Source: Desulfovibrio desulfuricans (GTDB taxonomy: Bacteria; Desulfobacterota; Desulfovibrionia; Desulfovibrionales; Desulfovibrionaceae). From it: a stretch of 64,000 nt of DNA. The stretch is taken from NCBI RefSeq assembly GCF_024460775.1, contig NZ_JANFYZ010000007.1, positions 62,001 through 126,000 on the forward strand, read 5' to 3'. The stretch's first letter is position 1; every line of letters begins with the position of its first letter. The position numbers and the translations under genes are program-made. Shown in pieces: positions 36,759-45,448 of this stretch. The notes beneath the pieces were generated by a model. That model did no database searches. It saw only the letters and a program-made list of their open reading frames with translations, and was not told the origin of the DNA.

Positions 36759-38120
36759 ATGAATGAATTAGAACAATTATTTGAAATGAATTTTATTTCA
36801 GACATTTATGAAACTAAAATTCGTAACAAGTCTGGACGCGGCATTGATCGAATGTCAGTCATAGACTTTGACAGAAAAAAGGAAGTACACTTTAGCACTA
36901 TTGCAAGGAAATGCTGCTCTGGCACCTATAAATTTTCTCTTTATCTCCAGCGCCTAATTCTCAAAGGCCCGCATAGCAAACCCCGTTCCATATCGATCCC
37001 AACTGTCAGATATAAAATTGTATTAAAAATTCTAAATATAATTCTCCAAAATTATTTTCCGGACTGTGTCAAACGCGAACTTCCCAATGTTAAAGTTCGT
37101 AATCTTGCCTCACAAATTTCTTCCCATGATAACGCATTATATTTGCACAGACTAGATATCAAATCATACTATGACAATATAAACATCGAAAAACTTTGTT
37201 CTATTCTTACTGGAAGTAACATACCTCCAGCGATACTAGCACTTATACGAGGAGCAATTACGACACAAAGCGTTCAATCTGGACATCACAAAAGTGACTT
37301 ACACAATATCATTCCAACAAACGGAGTTCCGCAGGGCCTTCCAATATCAAACATGCTAGCAGAAATATATCTAAGAAATATTGATACTGAATTAAAAGCC
37401 AAATTTGAATATTATGATAGATATGTCGACGACATTGTTATTCTATCTAAGACCAAAGACAATATAGACAAATACTGCGAAGCAGTGTTTTCTGACATTG
37501 ACCTAGAACTAAATACTGAAAAAACTAAATATTTCTGCCAAGATTCTCCCGTACAATTTTTGGGCTATACACTTTTGCAAAATGAAATCACCGTCAAGGC
37601 AACAACTCTCGAGAAGCATTTACGATCAATCTCAATGATGTTTGCAAGACTTAAAAAAACTCTATCCCTAGAAAAAAAAAGAAAACGGAAAATTGGAGTC
37701 GGGATAATAAAATCTGCTTTTGTAGAAGATTTGAATGTCAAGATTGCCGGAGCCAAATATCAAAACAAGAGATATGGTTGGCTTCAATATTTTTCTGAAA
37801 TCACAGATACTCAGATCCCGTACCTAATTGACAATTTTGTTCGCACACAATTCCAAAAAAGCCCCGTATTTAGCACGATACCACCTGATCTAAAGCATGC
37901 ATCCCGGGCTTTTTATGAATTAAAATTTAGCGGAAAAAGCACTACGTACTTGCATAATTATGAAGAGGTCGACACACAAAAAAAACGAGACTGGCTTACC
38001 AAGAGAGGTCTAGCCCCGGGCACATTTACAGGCCCAAATATTGACCAACTCTACGCCTACCACGTTGGACGCTTCTTAAGTCAGATCGAAAGGGATATGG
38101 GGCTTGACTATAAAATTTGA
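36759..38120 (+). CDS. Reverse transcriptase (defence-associated, non-group-II)
   Basis: The 453-residue protein has the RT core: RSISIPTVRYKIVLK (motif 1), LDIKSYYDNI (motif 3, catalytic Asp), NGVPQGLPISNMLAEIYL (motif 4), YDRYVDDIVIL (catalytic YVDD), LNTEKTKYF and LGYTLL. There is no maturase or HNH domain, and retron VTG and NAxxH hallmarks are not seen, so it fits the UG/Abi (DRT-like) groups. An extra alpha-helical C-terminal part of about 160 residues follows the RT fold. The gene is AT-rich relative to its surroundings and is followed by a structured intergenic element and a SLATT-like gene. The subtype cannot be set without a tree. Confidence 0.9.
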   Translation: MNELEQLFEMNFISDIYETKIRNKSGRGIDRMSVIDFDRKKEVHFSTIARKCCSGTYKFSLYLQRLILKGPHSKPRSISIPTVRYKIVLKILNIILQNYFPDCVKRELPNVKVRNLASQISSHDNALYLHRLDIKSYYDNINIEKLCSILTGSNIPPAILALIRGAITTQSVQSGHHKSDLHNIIPTNGVPQGLPISNMLAEIYLRNIDTELKAKFEYYDRYVDDIVILSKTKDNIDKYCEAVFSDIDLELNTEKTKYFCQDSPVQFLGYTLLQNEITVKATTLEKHLRSISMMFARLKKTLSLEKKRKRKIGVGIIKSAFVEDLNVKIAGAKYQNKRYGWLQYFSEITDTQIPYLIDNFVRTQFQKSPVFSTIPPDLKHASRAFYELKFSGKSTTYLHNYEEVDTQKKRDWLTKRGLAPGTFTGPNIDQLYAYHVGRFLSQIERDMGLDYKI

Positions 38121-38274
38121 GGAAGGGGGGCCGCACTGCGGACCTGCTCCCGTTGAAGGGCGCGGCTATTCTAACCTACTCGTTTAATTACAGCTACCAG
38201 AGAAAGATTCTTTCACTGGCAAGAACCCCAATGCAATTGGGCGTCTGCACTTTGTACTTATCCCCCTTCCTCAA
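38117..38274 (+). ncRNA. Candidate structured RNA between RT and SLATT genes
   Basis: TTGAGGAAGGGGG (38117-38129, overlapping the RT stop codon) and CCCCCTTCCTCAA (38262-38274) are perfect 13-bp reverse complements. They enclose 132 bases holding further hairpins: CCGC-ACT-GCGG (38131-38141), CCAG-a-GAAAG-att-CTTTC-a-CTGG (38197-38219) and CCCAAT-GCA-ATTGGG (38227-38241). The block is much richer in G and C than the flanking genes. No ORF is evident. The right arm ends 19 bases before the SLATT ATG. It could be the RNA partner or template of the RT. Confidence 0.6.
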
Positions 38275-38293
38275 TTAACGCAAGGCATTAGAC

Positions 38294-38893
38294 ATGAAAG
38301 ACATGATTGAAAACCTAAAAAAATCAACTTGGACAACTCTAAAAAGCAGATTTATCGCTGCTGAACGATGCAGAAAGAAACATAACGTTCTTGTTTTTTC
38401 AATTTCATTTTTATCTATCACACAAGTTATTATTGCCATATTGGATAGTTGCAAATTTACCATACCAGCACTAAACATTGACAACACTAATTCAAATTAC
38501 GCGACACTGTTAATGGCTATTATGGTTCTTGTAATTGCAAACCAAGATTCACTAAGCAAACTTTTAGCAAATGCTGATAATTACCATCGATGTGCAAATC
38601 AAATTTTATATTTATCAAAAAGGCTTGAAAAAATTCCTTCTGAAATGACGCCTGAAGATATTCAGGCAGTAGATCAAATATCAAAAGAGTACAGTTCAAT
38701 CCTTGAGCGTTTCGACCTCAACCATTTACCTAATGACTACAGAATGGTAATGTTCGAACACCCAAACGATTTTACGCTTTCTTTTATAGAACGCTGTCGC
38801 ATATATATTGCGTACATTTCAGACATTTACCTTCTTCCACTAATTTATTGTTCGACTCCTTTCTGTATTTTTCTTATTTCAAAACACACATAG
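38294..38893 (+). CDS. SLATT-domain two-TM membrane protein
   Basis: The 199-residue protein shows the SLATT layout: an N-terminal helix (WTTLKSRFIAAERCRKKHN), two hydrophobic segments (about 36-56 and 73-90), and a long helical part (ANADNYHRCANQILYLSKRLEKIP). A third hydrophobic stretch lies at the C-terminus. SLATT proteins are predicted pore-forming effectors in bacterial conflict systems, and one subgroup is known to neighbour reverse transcriptases. AAGG lies nine bases before the ATG. It probably depolarises the membrane when triggered by the RT-RNA unit (inference). The family call rests on pattern recognition. Confidence 0.72.
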   Translation: MKDMIENLKKSTWTTLKSRFIAAERCRKKHNVLVFSISFLSITQVIIAILDSCKFTIPALNIDNTNSNYATLLMAIMVLVIANQDSLSKLLANADNYHRCANQILYLSKRLEKIPSEMTPEDIQAVDQISKEYSSILERFDLNHLPNDYRMVMFEHPNDFTLSFIERCRIYIAYISDIYLLPLIYCSTPFCIFLISKHT

Positions 38894-39084
38894 CTGTTAC
38901 CAGAGGTACATATCATTATTTGTATTAGTTAAAAAAAATTACGCCATAAAAAGAACGGGATCCAAGACCTCATGCATTGAGTATGGTTTGGTCACCATAA
39001 CATCATAATTTTGGCTCCTAGAAACCGCGCAAACAATTTCAAGTAGATCATCTCTGTCTATAATATGCATTGATGATAAAAAAA

Positions 39085-39390
39085 TTACCGCACCGCTCTA
39101 GCCTGCTGTAACATGCTGTAAGGAACAATCCTCTCCATATCCGTTTGCTTCTGAGCATCCATCGAATCTGCTTCGTACTGCGCCTGCAAGTTGACCCACA
39201 AATTGAGGTCAGTTTCAAAAAACTTTGCAAGCCGCAGAGCCGTATCAACAGAAATGCCCCGCTTCTCGTTAATAATCTCATGCACTCGCGAAGCGATAAT
39301 CCGCAACTCCAGCGCAAGCGTGGAGGCCGTAAGACCAAGGGGGGCCATATATTCTTCGCGCAATATTTCGCCGGGGTGAATAGCAATCAT
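39085..39390 (-). CDS. higA: HigA-family antitoxin (XRE helix-turn-helix)
   Basis: The 101-residue protein starts with the HigA signature IHPGEILREEYMAPLGL, then a helix-turn-helix (ASTLALELRIIASRVHEIINE) and RGISVDTALRLAKFF. HigA binds HigB and represses its own operon. ATG 39390 has AGGAG seven bases upstream. The toxin gene directly upstream is broken by stop codons, so this antitoxin is an orphan; it could still repress or neutralise HigB elsewhere. Confidence 0.88.
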   Translation of the reverse strand: MIAIHPGEILREEYMAPLGLTASTLALELRIIASRVHEIINEKRGISVDTALRLAKFFETDLNLWVNLQAQYEADSMDAQKQTDMERIVPYSMLQQARAVR

Positions 39391-39446
39391 AAAACATCTC
39401 CTAACCATGCGTGGTGTTTCGCTGTTCTTTGCCAGTAGCTTTGCCG

Positions 39447-39653
39447 CTAGTGATAATCCACCACTTCCATATCATATGCGCTTCCATCTTCCTACCGAAA
39501 GCATATGCGCCATTGCATGTTAATGGCAATTCTGAATTGTCCATCCCGATCTCCCGTCAATTTTTCCAGCCTGTTGCCTGAAGGAATTCGGAGCGAATTG
39601 AGCTGGCCTGTCGCATGCAGATTGCGCAGGTCGCCTGTGTTCACGTGTCGCTA
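39447..39653 (-). pseudogene. Decayed higB toxin, copy 1 (in-frame stops)
   Basis: In the frame upstream of higA the translation reads LHATGQLNSLRIPSGNRLEK, then GDRDGQFRIAINMQWRICFR, a TAG stop (39494-39492), then EDGSAYDMEVVDYH and the natural TAG at 39449-39447. HigB toxins have W at that point (RICFRWEDG), so TGG became TAG. A second in-frame TAG lies at 39653-39651 and no proper N-terminus is found. The 56-base gap to higA is normal for higBA. Confidence 0.82.
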
Positions 39654-40032
39654 ACGGGCAATGCGCGCGCCAATTTTATTCGCCTCGGCCCGATGCAACA
39701 TCCTCTTTGCCACCTCGTTTCCCTGACCTCTGATTGCTGCGTGCCGCGCTCTCAGTAAAAAGGAATATTTGTGCAAGATATCGAATCATGGATTAAAAAA
39801 AATATTGTTGTTCAATCAATCAATCTTATCTAAAATGTAATAAAACACTTGTAAATTTAATATTGAACAAAAAACAATGTATTATGTAAAAAATTAGAAC
39901 AAAGAATTGAGCAATTGTTGCTATTTTCTTGATTTGTCAATCGATGAAGCATATCTTTACTCACAGAACATACCTTAATCCATGCATGACAATTAAAACT
40001 AAAGTGGTCATGTATAACCAAAGGAGTCACGA
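39654..40032. other. AT-rich upstream region of the alcohol dehydrogenase gene
   Basis: About 380 bases contain several short symmetric ATTG/CAAT stretches and AGCAA-TTG-TTGCT at 39910-39922, a possible operator. An open minus-strand frame over the left third continues from the higB remnant without recognisable similarity. No promoter could be fixed. Confidence 0.4.
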
Positions 40033-41232
40033 ATGAGTACGGAGCTTAAGAGGATGCATATGGGACAGATCACCTCCTTTTTTATTCCCAACGTCACTCT
40101 CGTCGGCGAGGGGTGTTCCAAAGAAATTCCTGATCGTCTGAAAAATATTGGCGGCGTCAAACCCTTGCTTGTTACCGACCCAGGCATTGTCAACGCCGGC
40201 ATACTCAAGCAGATCACCGACATCCTTGATGCTGCAAAAATGAAGTACGCCATATATGACAAGACCGTTCCAAACCCCACCGACAACAACGTTGCTGAGG
40301 CCTTTGGTGTATATAAAAAAGAAAAATGCGACAGTATCATTACGCTTGGCGGCGGCAGTTCGCACGACTGCGGCAAAGGCGTGGGTTTTCTTGCAAGCAA
40401 CGGTGGCAAAATTCACGATTATGAAGGCGTGGACAAGTCCAAAAATCCCTTCCCGCCCTATGTAGCTGTCAACACCACGGCGGGCACGGCTTCGGAAATG
40501 ACCCGTTTTTGCGTCATCACCGACACTTCCCGCAAGGTCAAAATGGCAATTGGCGACTGGCGCTGCACCCCCAGCGTGGCCATTGACGACCCGTTGCTGA
40601 TGATGGGCATGCCTCCGGCACTGACCGCTGCTACGGGCATGGACGCACTGACCCATGCCGTGGAGGCCTATGTTTCCATTGCGGCGACCCCCATGACCGA
40701 CGCCTGCGCTGAAAAATCCATGGAATACGTCAACCGTTATCTACGTCGTGCAGTGGCCAACGGCCGGGACAAAGAAGCCCGCGAGGGCATGTGTTACGCG
40801 CAGTATCTGGCTGGCATGGCCTTCAACAACGCAAGCCTGGGGTATGTGCATGCCATGGCGCACCAGCTTGGGGGCTTTTATGACCTGCCCCACGGCGAAT
40901 GCAACGCCATCCTGCTGCCGCATGTGTGCGAATACAATCGTATTTCCAGCCGACGCCGTTTTGGCCGCATTGCTCAGCTACTGGGCGAGCTGACGCAGGG
41001 CATCAGCGCCGATGAAGCCTCGCGCAAGGCCATTACCGCCATTAACATCCTGTCCAGGGACGTGGGCATTCCCGAGGGCTTGGTTGCCCTGGGCAAAAAG
41101 TACGGCAAGAATGTGCGCGAAGCCGATATCCCCACTATGACCGCCAATGCCCAAAAGGATGTCTGCTGCTTTACCAACCCCCGCACCATGACCGATGCGG
41201 ACGTGGCTGCCGTGTACAAGGCGGCCATGTAA
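40033..41232 (+). CDS. Iron-containing alcohol dehydrogenase
   Basis: The 399-residue enzyme belongs to the group III metal-dependent ADH family. NAD-binding GGGSSHDCGKG and NTTAGTASEMTRFCVITD are present; the metal-site region shows DALTHAVEAYVS and MAHQLGGFYDLPHGECNAILLPHV with the expected Asp/His ligands. It interconverts primary alcohols and aldehydes with NAD(H); such ADHs are abundant in Desulfovibrio growing on ethanol. AAAGGAG precedes the ATG. It is monocistronic, ends in a strong terminator and is flanked on both sides by higB remnants. Confidence 0.95.
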   Translation: MSTELKRMHMGQITSFFIPNVTLVGEGCSKEIPDRLKNIGGVKPLLVTDPGIVNAGILKQITDILDAAKMKYAIYDKTVPNPTDNNVAEAFGVYKKEKCDSIITLGGGSSHDCGKGVGFLASNGGKIHDYEGVDKSKNPFPPYVAVNTTAGTASEMTRFCVITDTSRKVKMAIGDWRCTPSVAIDDPLLMMGMPPALTAATGMDALTHAVEAYVSIAATPMTDACAEKSMEYVNRYLRRAVANGRDKEAREGMCYAQYLAGMAFNNASLGYVHAMAHQLGGFYDLPHGECNAILLPHVCEYNRISSRRRFGRIAQLLGELTQGISADEASRKAITAINILSRDVGIPEGLVALGKKYGKNVREADIPTMTANAQKDVCCFTNPRTMTDADVAAVYKAAM

Positions 41233-41316
41233 TAACGGGCTGAATACCGGTATTGCCGACTTGGGCCGTTGCGCAGCGCAACGGGCAACACGGCGCTATC
41301 CGAAAGATGCAGTGTA

Positions 41317-41349
41317 AAAACCGGCGCGAAATATCCACGCCGGTTTTTT
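41317..41349 (+). terminator. Rho-independent terminator after the alcohol dehydrogenase gene
   Basis: AAAACCGGCG pairs with CGCCGGTTTT over an 11-base loop, followed by more T. Confidence 0.92.
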
Positions 41350-41689
41350 GTAGGCAGCCGTACAATATTTTACGTTATTAATCTACTGTATTTTTTATAT
41401 TCACCAGTGCAGCTATTGAAAGGCCGGTTTGCCAGCTTGCGAAGAGCTGGTGTATAACATTACTTCCCTATTGATGGTATAATTATGCATAATTGTATTT
41501 CTTGTGCATTACACTTTTGTATTGCTGACTTGTATTGATATGGATTCTCTATAAGTTTAATGAAAAATTATACCTGTGATTGCTTTGTGTTAAGTACAGC
41601 ACCGACTTGGCCGCACAAAAAACGAATGTAATAAAAAAATAAATATTATTGACTTTTTTTATTTTTGCCTTGCAGATGCACCATTGCAT

Positions 41690-41895
41690 ATTTATGGCGA
41701 TGCAGAGCTGAATTGTCCGTCACGATCTCCCTTCAACTTTTCCAGCCTGTTGCCTGAAGGGATTCTGAGCGAATTGAGCTGACCTGTTGCATGCAGAATA
41801 CGCAGCATGCGCAATCCATTTCGCTACACGGTATCCAGAGGCGGGAAATTGCCAGAGGTAAAAAGCTCTTCCGTCTCTTCATTTTTGAAGCTCAT
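41690..41895 (-). pseudogene. Decayed higB toxin, copy 2
   Basis: The minus strand reads MSFKNEETEELFTSGNFPPL, a TAG stop at 41826-41824, then LRMLRILHATGQLNSLRIPS, then GNRLEKLKGDRDGQFS, a frameshift near 41705, and IAINMQW. This is a HigB toxin with one nonsense codon, one frameshift and a lost C-terminus. About 125 bases (41691-41816) closely match copy 1 (39511-39640) in the same orientation, and the TAG-CGA nonsense site is shared. No higA accompanies it. The rest of the 41350-42268 gap is AT-rich with nothing else recognised except the palindrome at 42230-42249. Confidence 0.8.
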
Positions 41896-42229
41896 AATTA
41901 TCTGAACCGCACCCTCATGAATGCCTGTAGCGAACAGCCTGAACATCTTTAACAGCGTTCTCTGCGCGAATACGCTAAACGTATTCGTTAAACAAAAATA
42001 TGCCCGATTGGGCTTGCTGTCGATATTGACTAGACGAGGAAAGACAGTGTTTACGCCTTTCTCGCCGTTTTCCGGCATTACCCCATACGCGCCCGTGCTG
42101 ACTCAAAACCTCAACGGGTTATTCCATTTCTTGGTGAGCTTCGGCCCCGATCTAGCTCGGCAGGGCTGGTGTTGATGTTAGAGCGCGAGTTCACCTCCCC
42201 CCCCACCAATCAATTGCTATCATCTCATA

Positions 42230-42249
42230 TTTTAGCTATTATACTAAAA
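42230..42249. promoter_or_regulatory. Inverted repeat before hipBA, likely operator
   Basis: TTTTAG-N8-CTAAAA ends 20 bases before the hipB start. HipB-type regulators repress their own operons through such repeats. Confidence 0.5.
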
Positions 42250-42268
42250 AATTAAGTTAAGAGCTATT

Positions 42269-42580
42269 ATGTTAGACGATATCTTAAAAACTCCGCAGGA
42301 AATCCGGCTCGGCATCGCCGCCAAGGCGCAGGCCAAACGTCTTGCGCTCAATATGAGCCAGAAAGATTTGGCGGCCCGCAGCGGCGTTTCCCTTGGCTCT
42401 GTGAAGCGCTTTGAAACAACAGGGGAAATCTCGCTCGCGTCCCTGCTGGCTATCGCCCTGATTCTTAACGATCTTGAAGCCTTTTCCGGTTTGTTCAACC
42501 CACCGCGAACAGAAAACCTGTTCAAGCCGCAATCCCCAGCACCCCGCAAGCGGGCAGGGAGAAAACGCCATGAATCTTGA
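42269..42580 (+). CDS. hipB: HipB-like XRE antitoxin/regulator
   Basis: The 103-residue protein has an XRE helix-turn-helix (KRLALNMSQKDLAARSGVSL, then GSVKRFETTGEISL). A basic, probably flexible C-terminal tail follows (KRAGRKRHES). Its last 11 bases overlap the hipA start, so the pair is translationally coupled. It should bind HipA and repress the operon. Confidence 0.85.
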   Translation: MLDDILKTPQEIRLGIAAKAQAKRLALNMSQKDLAARSGVSLGSVKRFETTGEISLASLLAIALILNDLEAFSGLFNPPRTENLFKPQSPAPRKRAGRKRHES

Positions 42581-43721
42581 CGTGCATCTGCATGCATACG
42601 GCGTACGGCGCCATGTGGGAAAGCTCGCCGCACACAGCAACACAATTCTGTTTCAGTACGCGCCAGAATTTCTTGATTCGGGCATCAACATTTCGCCGTT
42701 CAGGCTTCCGCTCAGCCCAGAGGTCAAGGAAGACCCCAAACGCACCTTTGACGGTCTGTTCGGCGTGTTCAACGACAGCCTTCCCGATGGCTGGGGGCTG
42801 CTTTTGCTGGACAGGGCATTACGAAAAAAAGGCTCATCGCTCTATGCCTGTCTGCCCTTGCAGCGCCTTGCCATGGTGGGTGCCCACGGCATGGGCGCGC
42901 TGGAGTACACCCCGGCGGTGGAACAGGCAGGAGAAGCCGTTTCTGTGGCGGAACTGGATGCTCTGGCAGAGGAATCGCTGCGGGTTCTGCGCGATGCGCC
43001 GGTGGATGCGGGGCAACTGGACAAGCTTATTCAGCTCAACGGCTCATCCGCAGGGGCCAGACCCAAAATTCTGGTCAACGTTGCCGATGATTACCGCATT
43101 GTGCCGCAGGGGGCGGGGGAACCCCAAGGAACCCCCTGGATCATCAAATTTCGCTCCGCGCACGAACCGCCAAACACCGGGCTGACGGAATACGCATATT
43201 CCCTGGCGGCCAGAGAAGCCGGGCTGGATATGCCGGAAACGCACCTGTTTCCGTCGGCAACCTCGCCGGGATATTTCGGCGTCCAACGCTTTGACAGGGT
43301 GCATGGCCAAAAGGTGCATGTGCACACCGCCTGCGGCCTGCTGCACGCATCGCACCGCGAACCCTCGCTCACCTATGAAAGCCTGCTGCGCCTGACTCTG
43401 CTGCTCACCAAAGACATACGCGAAGTGCTAAAAATGGTGCGGCTCATGGTGTTCAACGTGCGCTCCGGCAACAAGGACGACCATTCCAAAAACTTTTCCT
43501 TTCTGCTGGATGCGGGCAACCAGTGGCGCATGGCCCCGGTTTATGACCTTACGCCGTCAGAGGGCATTAACGGTGAACAGACCTGCATGGTCAACAACAA
43601 GGGCAAGGATATAACCGAAAAGGATTTTCTGGCGGCCGCCGCAACTGTGGATGTAGACGCCCGGACAGTGCGCGAAATTATACAGCAGGTGGACGCGGCT
43701 TTGGCCGGGGTGAAAAAGTAA
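42570..43721 (+). CDS. hipA: HipA-like Ser/Thr kinase toxin
   Basis: The 383-residue protein has the HipA layout: an N-terminal subdomain with FDGLFGVFNDSLPDGWG, a P-loop-like segment GSSAGARPKILV, and the kinase core WIIKFR, SGNKDDHSKNFSF (catalytic Asp and Asn) and APVYDLTPS (metal Asp). HipA kinases phosphorylate aminoacyl-tRNA synthetases or other targets to cause dormancy. All catalytic residues look intact. ATG 42570 lies within the end of hipB. It is the only complete toxin-antitoxin pair outside the prophage in this window. Confidence 0.88.
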   Translation: MNLDVHLHAYGVRRHVGKLAAHSNTILFQYAPEFLDSGINISPFRLPLSPEVKEDPKRTFDGLFGVFNDSLPDGWGLLLLDRALRKKGSSLYACLPLQRLAMVGAHGMGALEYTPAVEQAGEAVSVAELDALAEESLRVLRDAPVDAGQLDKLIQLNGSSAGARPKILVNVADDYRIVPQGAGEPQGTPWIIKFRSAHEPPNTGLTEYAYSLAAREAGLDMPETHLFPSATSPGYFGVQRFDRVHGQKVHVHTACGLLHASHREPSLTYESLLRLTLLLTKDIREVLKMVRLMVFNVRSGNKDDHSKNFSFLLDAGNQWRMAPVYDLTPSEGINGEQTCMVNNKGKDITEKDFLAAAATVDVDARTVREIIQQVDAALAGVKK

Positions 43722-43872
43722 GGTGCTCAAATGTGCTGGAGGAGGCCGCCTGAGTGACAAATGGGAATTTCCGCAAGCAGCCTGAGAACTGCTCATAAAG
43801 GAAACGCCAGAAAAAAATATCCAGTTTGATATCTGATTTTCACAGCGCGAAATCAAACCACCAAACGCGTCA

Positions 43873-44040
43873 CTATTCACCGAGGGAAAGACGATTTTCC
43901 TTGGAGTCGATCCAGTAACGGAGACGCCAATACTTTTTGCCAGAAGGCTTTATCTCCAGATAAAGCCCATCTGCGTCTTTGAGGGTATAAATTTTCTCGC
44001 GGGGCTTGGCCTTTTTGATGGCCATATCGCTTAGAGCCAT
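43873..44040 (-). pseudogene. P4-type integrase N-terminal remnant (DUF4102)
   Basis: GGGAGGG and an ATG at 44040 open a frame reading MALSDMAIKKAKPREKIYTL, then ADGLYLEIKPSGKKYWRLRY, then LSLGE and a TAG at 43875-43873. This is the DUF4102 N-terminal domain of P4-family integrases; the remaining 350 or so residues are missing. It lies just outside the prophage, beside the tRNA-Ser att site, and marks an older element at the same locus. Confidence 0.82.
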
Positions 44041-44167
44041 AAGCGTTCCCTCCCTAGACCGGACATCTTTTGGACATAGGAAACGCCAAAATAAAAAATG
44101 TCCGGCGCAGTATCCGGTTTACGCTTGGCTTTGAGCGTTTTTTACCGGACATCGTCGGACAAAGTAA

Positions 44168-44215
44168 AACTCCGAATTCGGCTGCTGTCAACGACTAGCG
44201 GACGAATTCGGAGTT
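44168..44215 (-). terminator. Terminator originally belonging to tRNA-Ser
   Basis: AACTCCGAATTCG (44168-44180) and CGAATTCGGAGTT (44203-44215) are perfect reverse complements with a 22-base loop. On the minus strand they follow the tRNA-Ser 3' end and are trailed by TTTTAC. Confidence 0.75.
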
Positions 44216-44230
44216 CCTTGAATCATCATA

Positions 44231-44293
44231 TGGCGGAGAGGGTGGGATTCGAACCCACGTAGGAGCTATTAACCCCTAACTCGATTTCGAGTC
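44231..44293 (-). other. Prophage attachment site: 3' half of tRNA-Ser(CGA)
   Basis: Minus-strand sequence contains an anticodon loop CTCGAAA, a long variable arm (TAGGGG/CTCCTA), a T arm GTGGGTTCGAATCCCAC and an acceptor end CTCTCCGCCA. The upstream D arm and 5' acceptor are absent (unrelated sequence beyond 44293), so this is not a functional gene. It is the duplicated crossover half at the int-proximal end of the prophage; the intact tRNA should be at the far end, outside the window. Confidence 0.82.
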
Positions 44294-44419
44294 TAACCAT
44301 ACACTTTTCGAACACAAAAAAACATGCTGCTAATACAGCGTGTTATAAAAACAACCTCGGATAAACTCGGATAAACTCGATTTTCTTTCACGCCAAAAAG
44401 GCGGCAAAATCACGCCACA

Positions 44420-45448
44420 TCACGAATTGCCATCACCATCCAAGAGCGCCGCAACCCCGCGATCTATCGACAATTCATGTAGGTACTTTTCTGTCGTACT
44501 CAAATTTTTGTGTCTCAGTGCCGCTTGAATCTGAAACGAAGTAATCACCCCACTGTCTTTTAACAGCGTTGCAAAATAATGCCGCATAGCATGGGCAGTA
44601 AAAGGGGGATGAATGCTGGCAGCCTTGCACAACTCCGGAAGCCAAAGCCGCACGGAGTTTTTTGTAAACTGTCGCCCGGCACGTCCCACAAAAACGAACT
44701 CCGGGTGCGCAGAAGGGAGCCCTTTCCTTGCTGCCAGGATTTCGCGCAGTATTTGCGGCATGGCAAGGATCCCCGGTTCAAGGTTGCCCCCCTTACGCTT
44801 GCGCGTCCAGTACGTGATTGTATTCCGCTGAAAATCAACATCATTCCAGCAGAGGCTGCACACTTCAGAAAGTCGCGCGCCCGTGTAGCGCAGGATGTCG
44901 AGAAAATCTTTTTGTTCCTGTGTTGCCACCTCCAGCACTGCGTCAATTTCCGCAGCAGTTGGCACCCGCCGCACAAATTTCTTCTCAGGGAATTTCTCGA
45001 ATGGAATGAAAGGATTCTCGTGATAAAGGCGCTTTCGGATCGCCCAGTTCATAACCGCCCGCAGTTCCACCAGATCACGATTTGCGGCCTTTGGCCCCAT
45101 CGCTTGTTTTCGTGCAACAAGATACCCGCTGATCTGCGCGGCCCGAAGGCGTTCAAGCTGAAAATCCCCACCTATAAAAGACAAGAATCGCCGCAATGCG
45201 GCGATCTTGTACTGAACGGTATTGTGCTGCCGGCGCTCTTTCATATCGTCAAGATACGCTGTCGCCAGACCCAAGAAGGCCGTACCTGTCGGCTCTTTCT
45301 TTTCTGCCAGAGTGAGCGCCCTTGCTTCCCACTTTTTTGCGTCTTGCTGATTTGTGAACCCCGACTTTGAGCCTATCCGTTCGCCGTTCTGGTAGACTTC
45401 CACTTTGAACCGCTTGCCGCTCTTGGTCATGTATGGAGTAATTGCCAT
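44420..45448 (-). CDS. int: Phage tyrosine integrase
   Basis: The 342-residue recombinase has an N-terminal arm-binding domain (MTKSGKRFKVEVYQNGERI), a SAM-like core-binding domain and a complete catalytic domain: TGARLSEV (Arg I), HAMRHYFATLL (HxxR) and LRHKNLSTTEKYLH (His and the Tyr nucleophile). It catalyses integration and excision at the adjacent tRNA-Ser half-site. It is transcribed towards the att site. The first 200 bases overlap the Xis-like frame. Confidence 0.95.
   Translation of the reverse strand: MAITPYMTKSGKRFKVEVYQNGERIGSKSGFTNQQDAKKWEARALTLAEKKEPTGTAFLGLATAYLDDMKERRQHNTVQYKIAALRRFLSFIGGDFQLERLRAAQISGYLVARKQAMGPKAANRDLVELRAVMNWAIRKRLYHENPFIPFEKFPEKKFVRRVPTAAEIDAVLEVATQEQKDFLDILRYTGARLSEVCSLCWNDVDFQRNTITYWTRKRKGGNLEPGILAMPQILREILAARKGLPSAHPEFVFVGRAGRQFTKNSVRLWLPELCKAASIHPPFTAHAMRHYFATLLKDSGVITSFQIQAALRHKNLSTTEKYLHELSIDRGVAALLDGDGNS

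Noticed and set aside
36759..38120. Group II intron or retron assignment of the RT
   Set aside because: No maturase or HNH domain and no intron ends; retron VTG and NAxxH marks are missing and the RNA is downstream, not upstream.
41824..42078. 84-residue intact protein on the minus strand
   Set aside because: Its C-terminal 23 residues are the N-terminus of the broken higB copy 2; the upstream part has no start signal or similarity.
44231..44293. A functional tRNA-Ser gene
   Set aside because: Only the part from the anticodon stem to the CCA end is present; the 5' half does not match.
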